From assembly GCA_963816955.1 (NCBI GenBank), contig CAWFME010000009.1, positions 124,001 through 188,000 of the forward strand: 64,000 nucleotides of DNA, given 5' to 3'. The DNA comes from DATFQI01 sp963816955 (GTDB lineage Bacteria > Actinomycetota > Thermoleophilia > Solirubrobacterales > Solirubrobacteraceae). The notes under the pieces were generated by a model. It saw only the letters and a program-made list of their open reading frames with translations, did not search any database and was not told the DNA's origin. The position numbers and the translations under genes are program-made. Below, piece after piece: positions 24,335 through 32,057 of the stretch. How positions within the stretch are numbered: the stretch's first letter is position 1; every line of letters begins with the position of its first letter.

Positions 24335-26167
24335 TTGACCAGCGGCGTGACTGACACGACGAGGGAAGTCGGAGCGGGCGCGCCTGGGACGCGCGCGCCC
24401 GTGGGCGACCCCACGGCCGTGACGACCGCGATCGTCCTCGCCGCCGCGCCCGCGGCCGACGGGAGCTGCGCGGCGCTGCTGCCGTGGGAGGGCGCCACCG
24501 TGCTCGAGCGGCTGCTCGGCCAGCTCGCCGGCCTGGCCATCGGCGATGTGCGCGTGCTCGCGCGCCCCGCCCACGAGGCGGCCGTGCGCGCCGTCGCGGG
24601 CGACCGCGTGCGCGTCTCCGGCGGTACCGACGCCGACCTGCGCGCGATCGCGGCCGCGGCCGCCGAGCCCGGCGGCGCGGGCATCGTGATCCTCCCGGGC
24701 GAGGTCGTCACCCACCGCGAGGCGCTCGCGGGCCTGCTCAAGGACCCGCGCGTCGTGACCGGCACGCTGCTGGGCGGCGGCCGCCGCGCCGGCGAGCTCG
24801 TCTTCCGGGTGCGCTCCAAGCGCGGCCGCGTGATCAGCTCCGCATCGCCCTACCACTCGGCGCACAGGCCCACGAGCGTGTTCCTCGGGCGTGCTCAAGG
24901 TGGCCGCCGCGGACCGGCCCGTGCTCGCCGCTTCCGCGGCGCGGCTGGCCGAGCTCGTCGCCGACCCCCCGGCCGAGTGGCGCGACGAGCTCGCGCGCAA
25001 GCAGGAGATCTGGCGCGCCGGCGCTGTGGCGCTCGGCGCAGCCCGGCGAGGACGAGCCCGAGGAGGGTGAGGGCGAGGACGAGCCCGCTCGACGAGTTCG
25101 CCGACGAGCCCGAGGAGGAGCCCACGCCCGCCGACATGCCGCTGTCGGCCGAGGACGAGGTGCTGCTGCGCGGCAAGCTCGCCGCCGCGCCCGAGGACGC
25201 GGCCGCCCTGGCGCTCGTCGGAATGGTGCGCGCCGGCACCCACGTCGGCGTCAACCGCCTGCGGCGGCTGTTCTGGGCCCGGCCCCTCTCGCCCGAGGCG
25301 GCCGCGGGCGCGGAGCTGCGGATCCGCGACTACGACGAGGACAAGGTCCTGCTCGACTCGGCCGTGAAGGCCTCCGACGGCTTCTTCACGACCTTCTTCG
25401 TCTCCACCTACTCGCGCTACCTCGCCCGCTGGGCGGCGCGTCGCGGCTTCACCCCCAACCAGGTCACCACCGTCTCGCTGCTGATCGGGTTCCTGGCCGC
25501 GGCCGGGTTCGCCACGGGCGAGCGCTGGGGCCTCGTCGCGGGCGCGATCCTGCTGCAGGCCGCCTTCACCACCGACTGCGTCGACGGTCAGCTCGCCCGC
25601 TACACGCGCACGTTCTCCAAGCTCGGCGCCTGGCTGGACTCGATCTTCGACCGCACGAAGGAGTACGTCTGCTTCGCCGGCCTGGCGATCGGCGCCTCGC
25701 GCTCCGGCGATCCCGTGTGGACGCTCGCCTGCGCCGCGATCACGCTCCAGACGGCGCGGCACTTCTCGGACTTCTCCTTCGGCGCCGGCCAGTCGCGCCT
25801 GATCGGGGACATCGAGCAGCCGCCGGTGGAGCGCTCGCAGGACGCCGGCGGCCTCGCCGCGGCCGAGCGCCGCGCGCTGGCGGCCGGGCTTCCAGCCGGC
25901 GAGGCGGAGCCCGCCCCGCGTCCGGCGCCGCCGCCCCAGCCGCTGTCGCGGCGCGTGCTGCGGGCGTGGCACACGATCGACCGGCTGCCCGGCGTGCGCT
26001 GGGTCAAGAAGATGGCCGCGTTCCCGATCGGCGAGCGCTTCGCCGCGATCTCGCTCACCGCCGCGCTGTTCGACCCGCGCGTGACGTTCGTCGTGCTGCT
26101 GGCCTGGGGCGGCTTCGCCGTCGTGTACACCCTCAGCGGGCGCGTGCTGCGCTCGATCGCACGATGA
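24335..26167 (+). CDS. Nucleotidyltransferase-like / CDP-alcohol phosphotransferase fusion, three frameshifts
   Basis: A two-domain protein of about 610 residues. Residues 1-185 look like a degenerate nucleotidyltransferase (AIVLAAAPAADGSCAALLPWEGATVLERLL). After an acidic linker the C-terminal half is a membrane CDP-alcohol phosphotransferase with the full signature DCVDGQLARYTRTFSKLGAW plus LDSIFD (D-x2-DG-x2-AR-x8-G-x3-D-x3-D) and about six membrane segments. The family displaces CMP from a CDP-alcohol. Frame breaks near 24895, 25018 and 25088 lie in or near the linker. TTG start at 24335 with TAGTCT 9 nt upstream; the stop overlaps the DUF5941 start (ATGA). Confidence 0.72.
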   Translation: MTSGVTDTTREVGAGAPGTRAPVGDPTAVTTAIVLAAAPAADGSCAALLPWEGATVLERLLGQLAGLAIGDVRVLARPAHEAAVRAVAGDRVRVSGGTDADLRAIAAAAAEPGGAGIVILPGEVVTHREALAGLLKDPRVVTGTLLGGGRRAGELVFRVRSKRGRVISSASPYHSAHRPTSVFLGRAQGGRRGPARARRFRGAAGRARRRPPGRVARRARAQAGDLARRRCGARRSPARTSPRRVRARTSPLDEFADEPEEEPTPADMPLSAEDEVLLRGKLAAAPEDAAALALVGMVRAGTHVGVNRLRRLFWARPLSPEAAAGAELRIRDYDEDKVLLDSAVKASDGFFTTFFVSTYSRYLARWAARRGFTPNQVTTVSLLIGFLAAAGFATGERWGLVAGAILLQAAFTTDCVDGQLARYTRTFSKLGAWLDSIFDRTKEYVCFAGLAIGASRSGDPVWTLACAAITLQTARHFSDFSFGAGQSRLIGDIEQPPVERSQDAGGLAAAERRALAAGLPAGEAEPAPRPAPPPQPLSRRVLRAWHTIDRLPGVRWVKKMAAFPIGERFAAISLTAALFDPRVTFVVLLAWGGFAVVYTLSGRVLRSIAR

Positions 26168-26820
26168 CCGCCACCGTCGCCCCCGCCGAGGAGCGCCCGT
26201 CGCTGCCCGACAACTACGTCGTCTACCGCGACGACGGGCCGGTCGCGCACGCGATCGGGGGCGCCCTCGGCACGCGCCTGGCGCTGCCGGCGATGGGGCT
26301 GCTGCTGCTCGGCGTGGTCGGGATCCTCGCGCTCGCCGCGGCGACCGGCTCCGACGCCCCGCTCGGCGTGGCCGCCGCCGGCGTCGCCTGGCTGCTGCTG
26401 ACGCACGGGATCACCACGGTCCGGCGGCCGAAGGAGAGCTTCAGGTGGGCGGTGCCCTCGCTCGTCCGGATCGGCGAGTACGCGACGCTGGCCTGGCTGG
26501 CCGCCGCCGACGACGCCGTTCCGGCCGCGTTCGCGCTGATCGCGGCGCTGACCTACCGCCACTACGACCTCGTGTACCGGCTGCGCCACCGCGCCGAGCT
26601 GCCGCCGCGCTGGCTGAACCGGCTGGCGGCGGGCTGGGACGGGCGCGTCATCATCGCCTGGCTGCTGCTGGCGCTCGGCGCGCTGCCGGCGGCGATGTAC
26701 GTATGGGCCGCCCTGCTCGGGGTCGTGTCCGTGGCCGAGACCGTCGTCTCCTGGCGCCGCTTCGAGCGCGAGCGCCGGACGGCGGGAGAATTCGACGAGC
26801 TGGAGGGAGAGGGCGAATGA
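26164..26820 (+). CDS. DUF5941-type membrane protein
   Basis: 218 residues with an N-terminal DNYVVYRDDGPVAHAIGGALG block and about five membrane segments. I recognise it as the DUF5941-like partner encoded with, and sometimes fused to, CDP-alcohol phosphotransferases in actinobacterial glycan clusters; no function is established that I know of. It overlaps both neighbours as ATGA, so it is translationally coupled within the unit. It has no obvious catalytic motif and may scaffold the phosphotransferase. Confidence 0.65.
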   Translation: MTATVAPAEERPSLPDNYVVYRDDGPVAHAIGGALGTRLALPAMGLLLLGVVGILALAAATGSDAPLGVAAAGVAWLLLTHGITTVRRPKESFRWAVPSLVRIGEYATLAWLAAADDAVPAAFALIAALTYRHYDLVYRLRHRAELPPRWLNRLAAGWDGRVIIAWLLLALGALPAAMYVWAALLGVVSVAETVVSWRRFERERRTAGEFDELEGEGE

Positions 26821-27551
26821 TCGGGATGGTGCTGGCCGCGGGTGCGGGGCGACGGCTCGGCGAGGACACCGCCGAGCTGCCGAAGACGCTGCTGACCGTG
26901 GACGGCGACCGCACGATCCTCGACGTCGCGCTCGGCAACTTCGCCGCCGTCGGGCTGCGCGAGGCCGTGATCGTCACGGGCTTCGCCTCCGAGAAGATCG
27001 ACGAGCGCCTCGACGCGCTCCGCGAGCGCCACGGCCTGATCCTGGACACCGTCTTCAACCCGAAGGCGCTCGAGTGGAACAACGCCTACTCGCTGTGGTG
27101 CGCGCGCGATCACTTCGGCCGCGGCGTGCTGCTCGCCAACGGCGACACCGTCCACCCCTCCTCGGTCGAGGAGGTGCTGATGCACGCGCAGGGCACCGCC
27201 GACCTCGTGCTGGCGCTCGACCAGCACAAGCTGCTCGGCGAGGAGGAGATGAAGGTCCACGTGACCGAGGACGGCTTCCTGGACCGCATCAACAAGGCGC
27301 TGGACCCCGCGAGCGCCCAGGGCGAGTACATCGGCGTCACGCTGATCGAGCCGCACGCCGCCGGCCCGCTGGCGGGCGCGCTCGAGGCCACCTTCAACCG
27401 CGACCCGCAGCTGTACTACGAGGACGGCTTCCAGGAGCTCGCCGACCGCGGCGGCCGGGTCGCGACGGCGCCGATCGGCGCGGTCGCGTGGGTCGAGGTC
27501 GACGACCACGCCGACCTCGCCCGCGCCCGGGAGGTCGCGTGCCACTGCTGA
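26817..27551 (+). CDS. Sugar/alcohol-phosphate nucleotidyltransferase (LicC-like cytidylyltransferase family)
   Basis: 244 residues with the nucleotidyltransferase opening GMVLAAGAGRRLGEDTAELP-K-TLL and metal-binding LLANGDTVHPSS, ending GAVAWVEVDDHADLARAREV as in LicC-type enzymes. LicC activates phosphocholine with CTP. Here the next gene makes sn-glycerol 1-phosphate and two CDP-alcohol phosphotransferases flank it, so a CDP-glycerol-type product is a reasonable inference. Substrate is not provable from sequence. ATGA overlap with the gene before. Confidence 0.75.
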   Translation: MIGMVLAAGAGRRLGEDTAELPKTLLTVDGDRTILDVALGNFAAVGLREAVIVTGFASEKIDERLDALRERHGLILDTVFNPKALEWNNAYSLWCARDHFGRGVLLANGDTVHPSSVEEVLMHAQGTADLVLALDQHKLLGEEEMKVHVTEDGFLDRINKALDPASAQGEYIGVTLIEPHAAGPLAGALEATFNRDPQLYYEDGFQELADRGGRVATAPIGAVAWVEVDDHADLARAREVACHC

Positions 27552-28588
27552 CCCGGGTGGTCGGCACGCCGCTGACCATCGACATCGGCGCCGGCACGGT
27601 CGCGGGCCTGGCCCCGCTGCTGGCCGACCGGCGGATCTCCGCCGGCGGGCACGTGGCCGTCGTGGTCGGGCCGGGGCTCGGCGAGGAGATCGCCGCGAGC
27701 CTGCAGCTCGCCAACGCGGAGGTCCGGCACACCGAGGGCGGCGGCGTCGAGGAGGCGACGGCCCTGGCCCGGGATCTGCGGGAGGGCTTCTACGACGCGT
27801 TGGTCGGCATCGGCGGCGGCCGCACGATCGACCTCGCCAAGTACGCGGCCAGCATGTCCGGGCTGCCGATGGTGGCGGTCGCCACCTCGCTGGCCCACGA
27901 CGGCCTCGCCTCCCCCGTGGCCTCGCTCGAGGACCACGGCCGCAAGGGCTCCTACGGCGTCCAGATGCCGATCGCGGTCATGGTCGACCTCGACTACGTG
28001 CGCCGCAGCGACCCCGCGCTGCGCCGCGGCGGCGTCGGCGACGTCGTCTCCAACCTGTCGGCGATCGCGGACTGGCGGCTGGCCGAGCGCGTGCGCGGCG
28101 AGACGGTCGACGGCGTCGCCGTGACCTTCGCGCGCACCGCGGCGACCTCGATCGTGCACCGCGCGGACGGCATCGACGACGACCAGTTCCTGATCGCGCT
28201 CGCCGAGGCGCTGGTGCTGAGCGGGCTGGCGATGGCCACCGCGGGCTCCTCGCGGCCCTGCAGCGGCGGCGACCACGAGATCCTGCACGCGATCGACCAC
28301 CTGTTCCCCGGCACCGCGGGCCACGGTGAGCTGGCCGGCGCGGCGAGCCTGTTCACGGCCTTCCTGCGCGAGGAGCCGGGCCTGGCGGAGGGCCTGAGCG
28401 CCTGCCTGGCGCGCCACGGGCTTCCCCGCACCCCGGCCGACCTCGGCCTCAGCGAGGAGCAGTTCGCGCAGGCCGTGGTGCACGCGCCGCTGACCCGCCC
28501 CGACCGCTACACGATCCTCGAGCACCTCGGGCTCGACGACGCGGGCGCGCTCGAGCAGGTGCGGGCATTCGCCGAGGCCTACGGTTAG
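27539..28588 (+). CDS. sn-Glycerol-1-phosphate dehydrogenase-like enzyme (EgsA/AraM family)
   Basis: A 349-residue iron/zinc-dependent dehydrogenase of the dehydroquinate-synthase superfamily: NAD site VGIGGGRTIDLAKYAAS, VATSLAHDGLASPVASL, and metal ligands in GGDHEILHAID and AGHGELAG. These match G1P dehydrogenases of archaea and Bacillus AraM, which reduce dihydroxyacetone phosphate to sn-glycerol 1-phosphate. The GTG at 27539 overlaps the end of the nucleotidyltransferase. Other family members act on different polyols, so product identity is inferred. Confidence 0.75.
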   Translation: MPLLTRVVGTPLTIDIGAGTVAGLAPLLADRRISAGGHVAVVVGPGLGEEIAASLQLANAEVRHTEGGGVEEATALARDLREGFYDALVGIGGGRTIDLAKYAASMSGLPMVAVATSLAHDGLASPVASLEDHGRKGSYGVQMPIAVMVDLDYVRRSDPALRRGGVGDVVSNLSAIADWRLAERVRGETVDGVAVTFARTAATSIVHRADGIDDDQFLIALAEALVLSGLAMATAGSSRPCSGGDHEILHAIDHLFPGTAGHGELAGAASLFTAFLREEPGLAEGLSACLARHGLPRTPADLGLSEEQFAQAVVHAPLTRPDRYTILEHLGLDDAGALEQVRAFAEAYG

Positions 28589-28590
28589 CG

Positions 28591-29361
28591 ATGCCCTCGA
28601 TCGACGAGCTGCGGGTGCGCACGCAGCCCGACTCGATCTTCGCGCGCAACAGCGGCGAGCACTGGGCCGGGAAGCTGTACATGCGGCGCCTCTCGCCGTA
28701 CCTCACGCGGTTGCTGATACCGACGCGGCTGACGCCCAACGGCGTGACCTGGCTGATGATCGTCGTCGGGCTGGCCGCCGCCGCGGTCCTGACGCTGCCC
28801 GGCCTGTGGGCCGCCGTCGCGGTCGTCGTGCTGATCCAGCTCCAGCTCCTGCTCGACTGCTCCGACGGCGAGCTGGCCCGCTGGCGCGGCGTCTCCTCCC
28901 CCGCCGGGATCTACCTCGACCGGCTGGCCCACAACCTCACGGAGGCGGTGCTGCCCGTCGCGCTGGCCGTCCGCGCCGACGGCGGCTGGGACTCGATCGG
29001 GAACTGGACCGACCTCGGGCTGGTGACCGCGATGCTCGTGCTGCTCGTGCGGGTGGAGTCGGCGCTGGTCTACGTCGCGCGCGCGGAGGCCGGGCTGCCC
29101 GTCGTCGAGGACACCGCGGCGGTGGCCGCGCCGCGGCAGGCCGGGCTGGCGCGGCTGCGGCGGCTGCTGTCCTTCGCGCCGTTCTTCCGCGCCTTCGTGG
29201 CGATCGAGTTCTCCTTCCTGGCGCTGGCCGCGGCGATCGGGGACGAGATCGCGGGCGGCCTGGACGTCACGCGGCTGCTCGTGACCGTGCTGGTGCCGGT
29301 GGCCGCCTTGATCGCCATCGGGCGGCTGGCGGCGATCCTCAGCTCGCAGCGCCTGCGATGA
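28591..29361 (+). CDS. CDP-alcohol phosphotransferase (membrane)
   Basis: 256 residues, about six membrane segments, with the CDP-alcohol motif DCSDGELARWRGVSSPAGIY followed by LDRLAHN. The final Asp of the D-x3-D pair is His here (LDRLAH), a change at a residue proposed as catalytic base; I believe related actinobacterial proteins also carry His. It is the second phosphotransferase of the cluster and lies directly after the G1P dehydrogenase. ATG start 2 nt after the preceding stop codon; its stop overlaps the next ATG. Confidence 0.78.
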   Translation: MPSIDELRVRTQPDSIFARNSGEHWAGKLYMRRLSPYLTRLLIPTRLTPNGVTWLMIVVGLAAAAVLTLPGLWAAVAVVVLIQLQLLLDCSDGELARWRGVSSPAGIYLDRLAHNLTEAVLPVALAVRADGGWDSIGNWTDLGLVTAMLVLLVRVESALVYVARAEAGLPVVEDTAAVAAPRQAGLARLRRLLSFAPFFRAFVAIEFSFLALAAAIGDEIAGGLDVTRLLVTVLVPVAALIAIGRLAAILSSQRLR

Positions 29362-30218
29362 GCATCGGGGCCGTGGTGCTCACCCAGGGCAGGCGCCCGG
29401 TCGAGCTGGCGGCGGCCGTCGGCTCGCTGCTCGCCCAGCGCGGGGTCGAGCTCGACGTCGTGGTCGTCGGCAACGGCTGGGACCCTGTCGGGCTCCCCGA
29501 GGGCGTCAAGACCGTTCACCTGGAGCAGGACGCCGGCATCCCCGGCGGGCGCAACGCGGGCGTGGGCGCGGTCTCCGGCGAGCTGCTGTTCTTCCTCGAC
29601 GACGACGCCCGGCTGCCCGGCTCGGACGCGCTCGCGCGCGTGGAGGCCCGCTTCGCGGCCGAGCCCGACGTCGGGCTGCTGCAGCTGCGCGTGGCGCCCT
29701 CCGGCCCGGGCGTGCCGCCGCGTGACTGGGTGCCGCGGCTGCGGGTCGGCGACCCGGCGCGCTCGAGCGACGTCACCGCGGTCTGGGAGGGCGCGGTGGC
29801 GATGCCGCGCGCGGTCTTCGGGCAGGTCGGCGGCTGGCCGGCGGAGTTCCGCTACGCCCACGAGGGGATCGACCTCGCCTGGCGCGTGCTCGACACCGGC
29901 CGGCGGGTGCTCTACGCCGGCGACATCGCGGTCACGCACCCCGTCTACGCGACGGCGCCGCACGACTACTCCGCCTACCACGGCGCACGCAACCGGGTCT
30001 GGATCGCGCGGCGCAACCTGCCCGCCCCGGTCGGCGTGCTCTACGTGCTCTCGTTCGCGCTGCGCACGCTCCCGCTCGTGGCCCGCTCGCGGCCCAAGCT
30101 CCGCGAGGCCGCGCGCGGCTACCGCGACGGGCTGCGCGGCCCGTGCGGGCCCCGCCGGCCGCTGCGTGTGAAGACGATGTGGCGGATGGCGCGGGCCGGC
30201 CGGCCCCCCGTCATCTAG
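29358..30218 (+). CDS. GT2-family glycosyltransferase
   Basis: A 286-residue GT-A enzyme: GAVVLTQGRRPVELAAAVGS, VVVGNGWDP, IPGGRNAGVGAVSGELLFFL followed by the DxD-type metal motif DDDAR, then AMPRAVFGQVGGWPAEF and HEGIDLAWRVLDTGRRV. It has a short hydrophobic C-terminal region. Probably builds part of the polymer exported by the next two gene products. ATGA overlap with the upstream gene; intact despite frameshifted neighbours. Confidence 0.82.
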   Translation: MSIGAVVLTQGRRPVELAAAVGSLLAQRGVELDVVVVGNGWDPVGLPEGVKTVHLEQDAGIPGGRNAGVGAVSGELLFFLDDDARLPGSDALARVEARFAAEPDVGLLQLRVAPSGPGVPPRDWVPRLRVGDPARSSDVTAVWEGAVAMPRAVFGQVGGWPAEFRYAHEGIDLAWRVLDTGRRVLYAGDIAVTHPVYATAPHDYSAYHGARNRVWIARRNLPAPVGVLYVLSFALRTLPLVARSRPKLREAARGYRDGLRGPCGPRRPLRVKTMWRMARAGRPPVI

Positions 30219-30222
30219 CGGC

Positions 30223-30228
30223 TAGCCT
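30223..30228 (+). promoter_or_regulatory. TAGCCT -10-like hexamer for the polymer exporter
   Basis: 8 nt before GTG 30237 and only 2 nt before GTG 30231, so it favours 30237 as the leaderless start of the permease gene. Confidence 0.5.
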
Positions 30229-30236
30229 CAGTGCCC

Positions 30237-31121
30237 GTGTCGTCGGCCCCTGCCCCTGTCCAGCGCGTGAGCTCCGAGGAGAACGAGTTCACCTCCGAGC
30301 GGCACGTCTACGAGCCGCACAAGATCGGCGTCCCCCCGCTGCGGCCGTACATGCGCGAGCTGTGGCGCCGGCGCGAGTTCGCCCGCGAGATGGCGCGCAC
30401 CAGCCTCCGCGCGCAGCACTTCAACACGGCCTTCGGGCAGCTCTGGCTGGTCCTCAACCCGCTGCTGCTGGCCTGCGTCTACTTCCTGCTCGTCTACATC
30501 CTGCGCGGCTCGGGCTCGCGCGGCGTGGAGTTCTTCGCCCACCTGCTGGCAGGGCTGTTCGCCTACTACTTCATCTCGGACTCGATCCGGCTCTCGGTGA
30601 AGTCGGTGACCGGCGGCGGGCGGCTGATCCTCAACACCGCCTTCCCGCGGGCGCTGCTGCCTCTCTCGAGCGTGATCACCGGGTTCCTGCGGTTCCTGCC
30701 CACGCTCGTGATCTACATCCCGGTCCACATCATCGCCGGGCTGCCGTTCGGCCCGCACCTTCTCTGGCTCGTGCCGCTGATCTTCCTGATGTTCGTGATG
30801 GCCTCGGGCGCCGGGATGCTCGTCTCGGCCCTGCAGGTCTACTTCCGCGACGTCAAGAACTTCCTGCCGTACTTCCTGCGCGTCTGGCTCTACTCCTCGC
30901 CCGTCCTCTACTACGCCGACGAGGTGCCCGACGGGCTCGGGTGGATCCTCTACGTCAACCCGCTCGGCGGCATGCTGACCGCCTGGAGCGACGTCCTGAT
31001 CAAGGGCGCCGACCCCGCGCCCTGGGCGCTGGCCATGGCCGCGGCGTGGTCGTTCTGCATCTTCCTGATCGGCGGGCTGTTCTTCGTCTCCCGGGAGCGT
31101 GATTTCGCTGTCCGCCTCTGA
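30237..31121 (+). CDS. ABC-2 type polysaccharide/teichoic-acid export permease
   Basis: About 294 residues. A cytoplasmic N-terminus with an amphipathic segment (REFAREMARTSLRAQHFNTAFG, then QLWLVLNPLLLACVYFLLVYI) is followed by six membrane segments and the family's YFRDVKNFLPYFLRVWLY and LYVNPLGGMLTAWSDVLI. This is the TagG/Wzm/RfbA type, which works with the ATPase encoded next. GTG 30231 is the alternative start. The TGA stop forms the first bases of structured element copy 3. Confidence 0.85.
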   Translation: MSSAPAPVQRVSSEENEFTSERHVYEPHKIGVPPLRPYMRELWRRREFAREMARTSLRAQHFNTAFGQLWLVLNPLLLACVYFLLVYILRGSGSRGVEFFAHLLAGLFAYYFISDSIRLSVKSVTGGGRLILNTAFPRALLPLSSVITGFLRFLPTLVIYIPVHIIAGLPFGPHLLWLVPLIFLMFVMASGAGMLVSALQVYFRDVKNFLPYFLRVWLYSSPVLYYADEVPDGLGWILYVNPLGGMLTAWSDVLIKGADPAPWALAMAAAWSFCIFLIGGLFFVSRERDFAVRL

Positions 31122-31285
31122 GCGTCCGTCTCGGGACCGATCCGTGGTCTGTGGGCGTCGCATCCGTGGATGCCACGCGCCGTCCGGCCGCGCAGTGAAT
31201 GGTGGGTCCCTTTGCAAGCGGCCGGGCGGTGCGTGGCGCCGCGGGGCGGCGTCCACAGGCCGCGGGGGGTCCCGAGATGGGCGCT
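31121..31285 (+). ncRNA. Candidate structured RNA element, copy 3 (165 nt), spanning the exporter gene junction
   Basis: Between permease and ATPase genes, in the sense direction. Closing stem 31121-31138 with 31268-31285: 18 bp including two wobbles, with the ATPase ATG (31277-31279) inside its 3' arm. Long hairpin 31171-31191 with 31218-31238: 21 bp with three G-U wobbles, all valid on the + strand. The 26-nt apical loop contains ATGGTGGGTCCC, matching the TGGTGG core and loop size of copies 1 and 2. A GGCGGC/GCCGC hairpin precedes the closing arm as in the others. Primary sequence outside the loop is diverged. Confidence 0.5.
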
Positions 31286-32053
31286 GAGCCCCGCATCCGG
31301 GTCGAGGACGTGTCGGTGACCTATCGCACGTCGCTGGAGTCCGCCCCCACGCTCAAGAACACCGTGCTCAAGCTCGGCCGCCGCGAGAAGGTCGTCCGCG
31401 AGGTCAAGGCGCTGCGGAACGTCTCCTTCGAGGTGCCCGAGGGCCAGGTGCTGGGCGTCGTCGGCGCGAACGGGGCCGGCAAGTCGACGCTGATGCGCAC
31501 CGTGGCCGGGATCCTGCCGCCCAACTCCGGGCGGGTCGAGGTCCACGGCCGGGTGAGCACGCTGCTGGCGCTCGGCGTCGGCTTCAACCGCAAGATGACC
31601 GGGCGCCAGAACGTGGTCCTCGGCGGGCTGGCGGCCGGGCCTCAGCCGCGAGCAGCTGCAGGACAAGTACGACGAGATCGTCGCGCTTCGCGGAGCTCGA
31701 GGACTTCATGGACATGCCCATGCGGACCTACTCCTCGGGCATGTACGGGCGGCTCGCGTTCGCCGTCGCGGTGACGATGGAGCCCGAGATCTTGCTGATC
31801 GACGAGGCGCTGTCGGTCGGCGACGCCCGCTTCCGCAAGAAGTCCTTCCGCAAGATGCGCGAGCTGTGCGGCGAGAACCGCACGATCATGCTCGTCTCCC
31901 ACGCGCTCGGCTCGATCAAGGAGCTCTGCGACCAGGCGATCTGGATCGCACAAGGGCGAGCTGCGCATGTGGGACGACCCGGAGTCGGTCGTGGACGCCT
32001 ACACGGAGTTCCTCGAGGTCGGCGAGGACGCCTTCACGATGGAGGACGTCTAG
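31277..32053 (+). CDS. ABC transporter ATPase for polysaccharide/teichoic-acid export, three frameshifts
   Basis: Walker A GVVGANGAGKSTLMRTVAG, signature YSSGMYGRLAFAVAVTMEPE, Walker B LLIDEALSVGD and H-loop MLVSHALGSI define a TagH/Wzt-like subunit that energises the permease. The N-terminal VSVTYRTSLESAPTLKNTVLK insertion is typical of the group. Frame breaks near 31641, 31687 and 31953 are each repaired by removing one base, after which the protein ends at 32051-32053. The ATG at 31277 is chosen because the upstream frame is the structured element. Confidence 0.8.
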
Positions 32054-32057
32054 TCAG

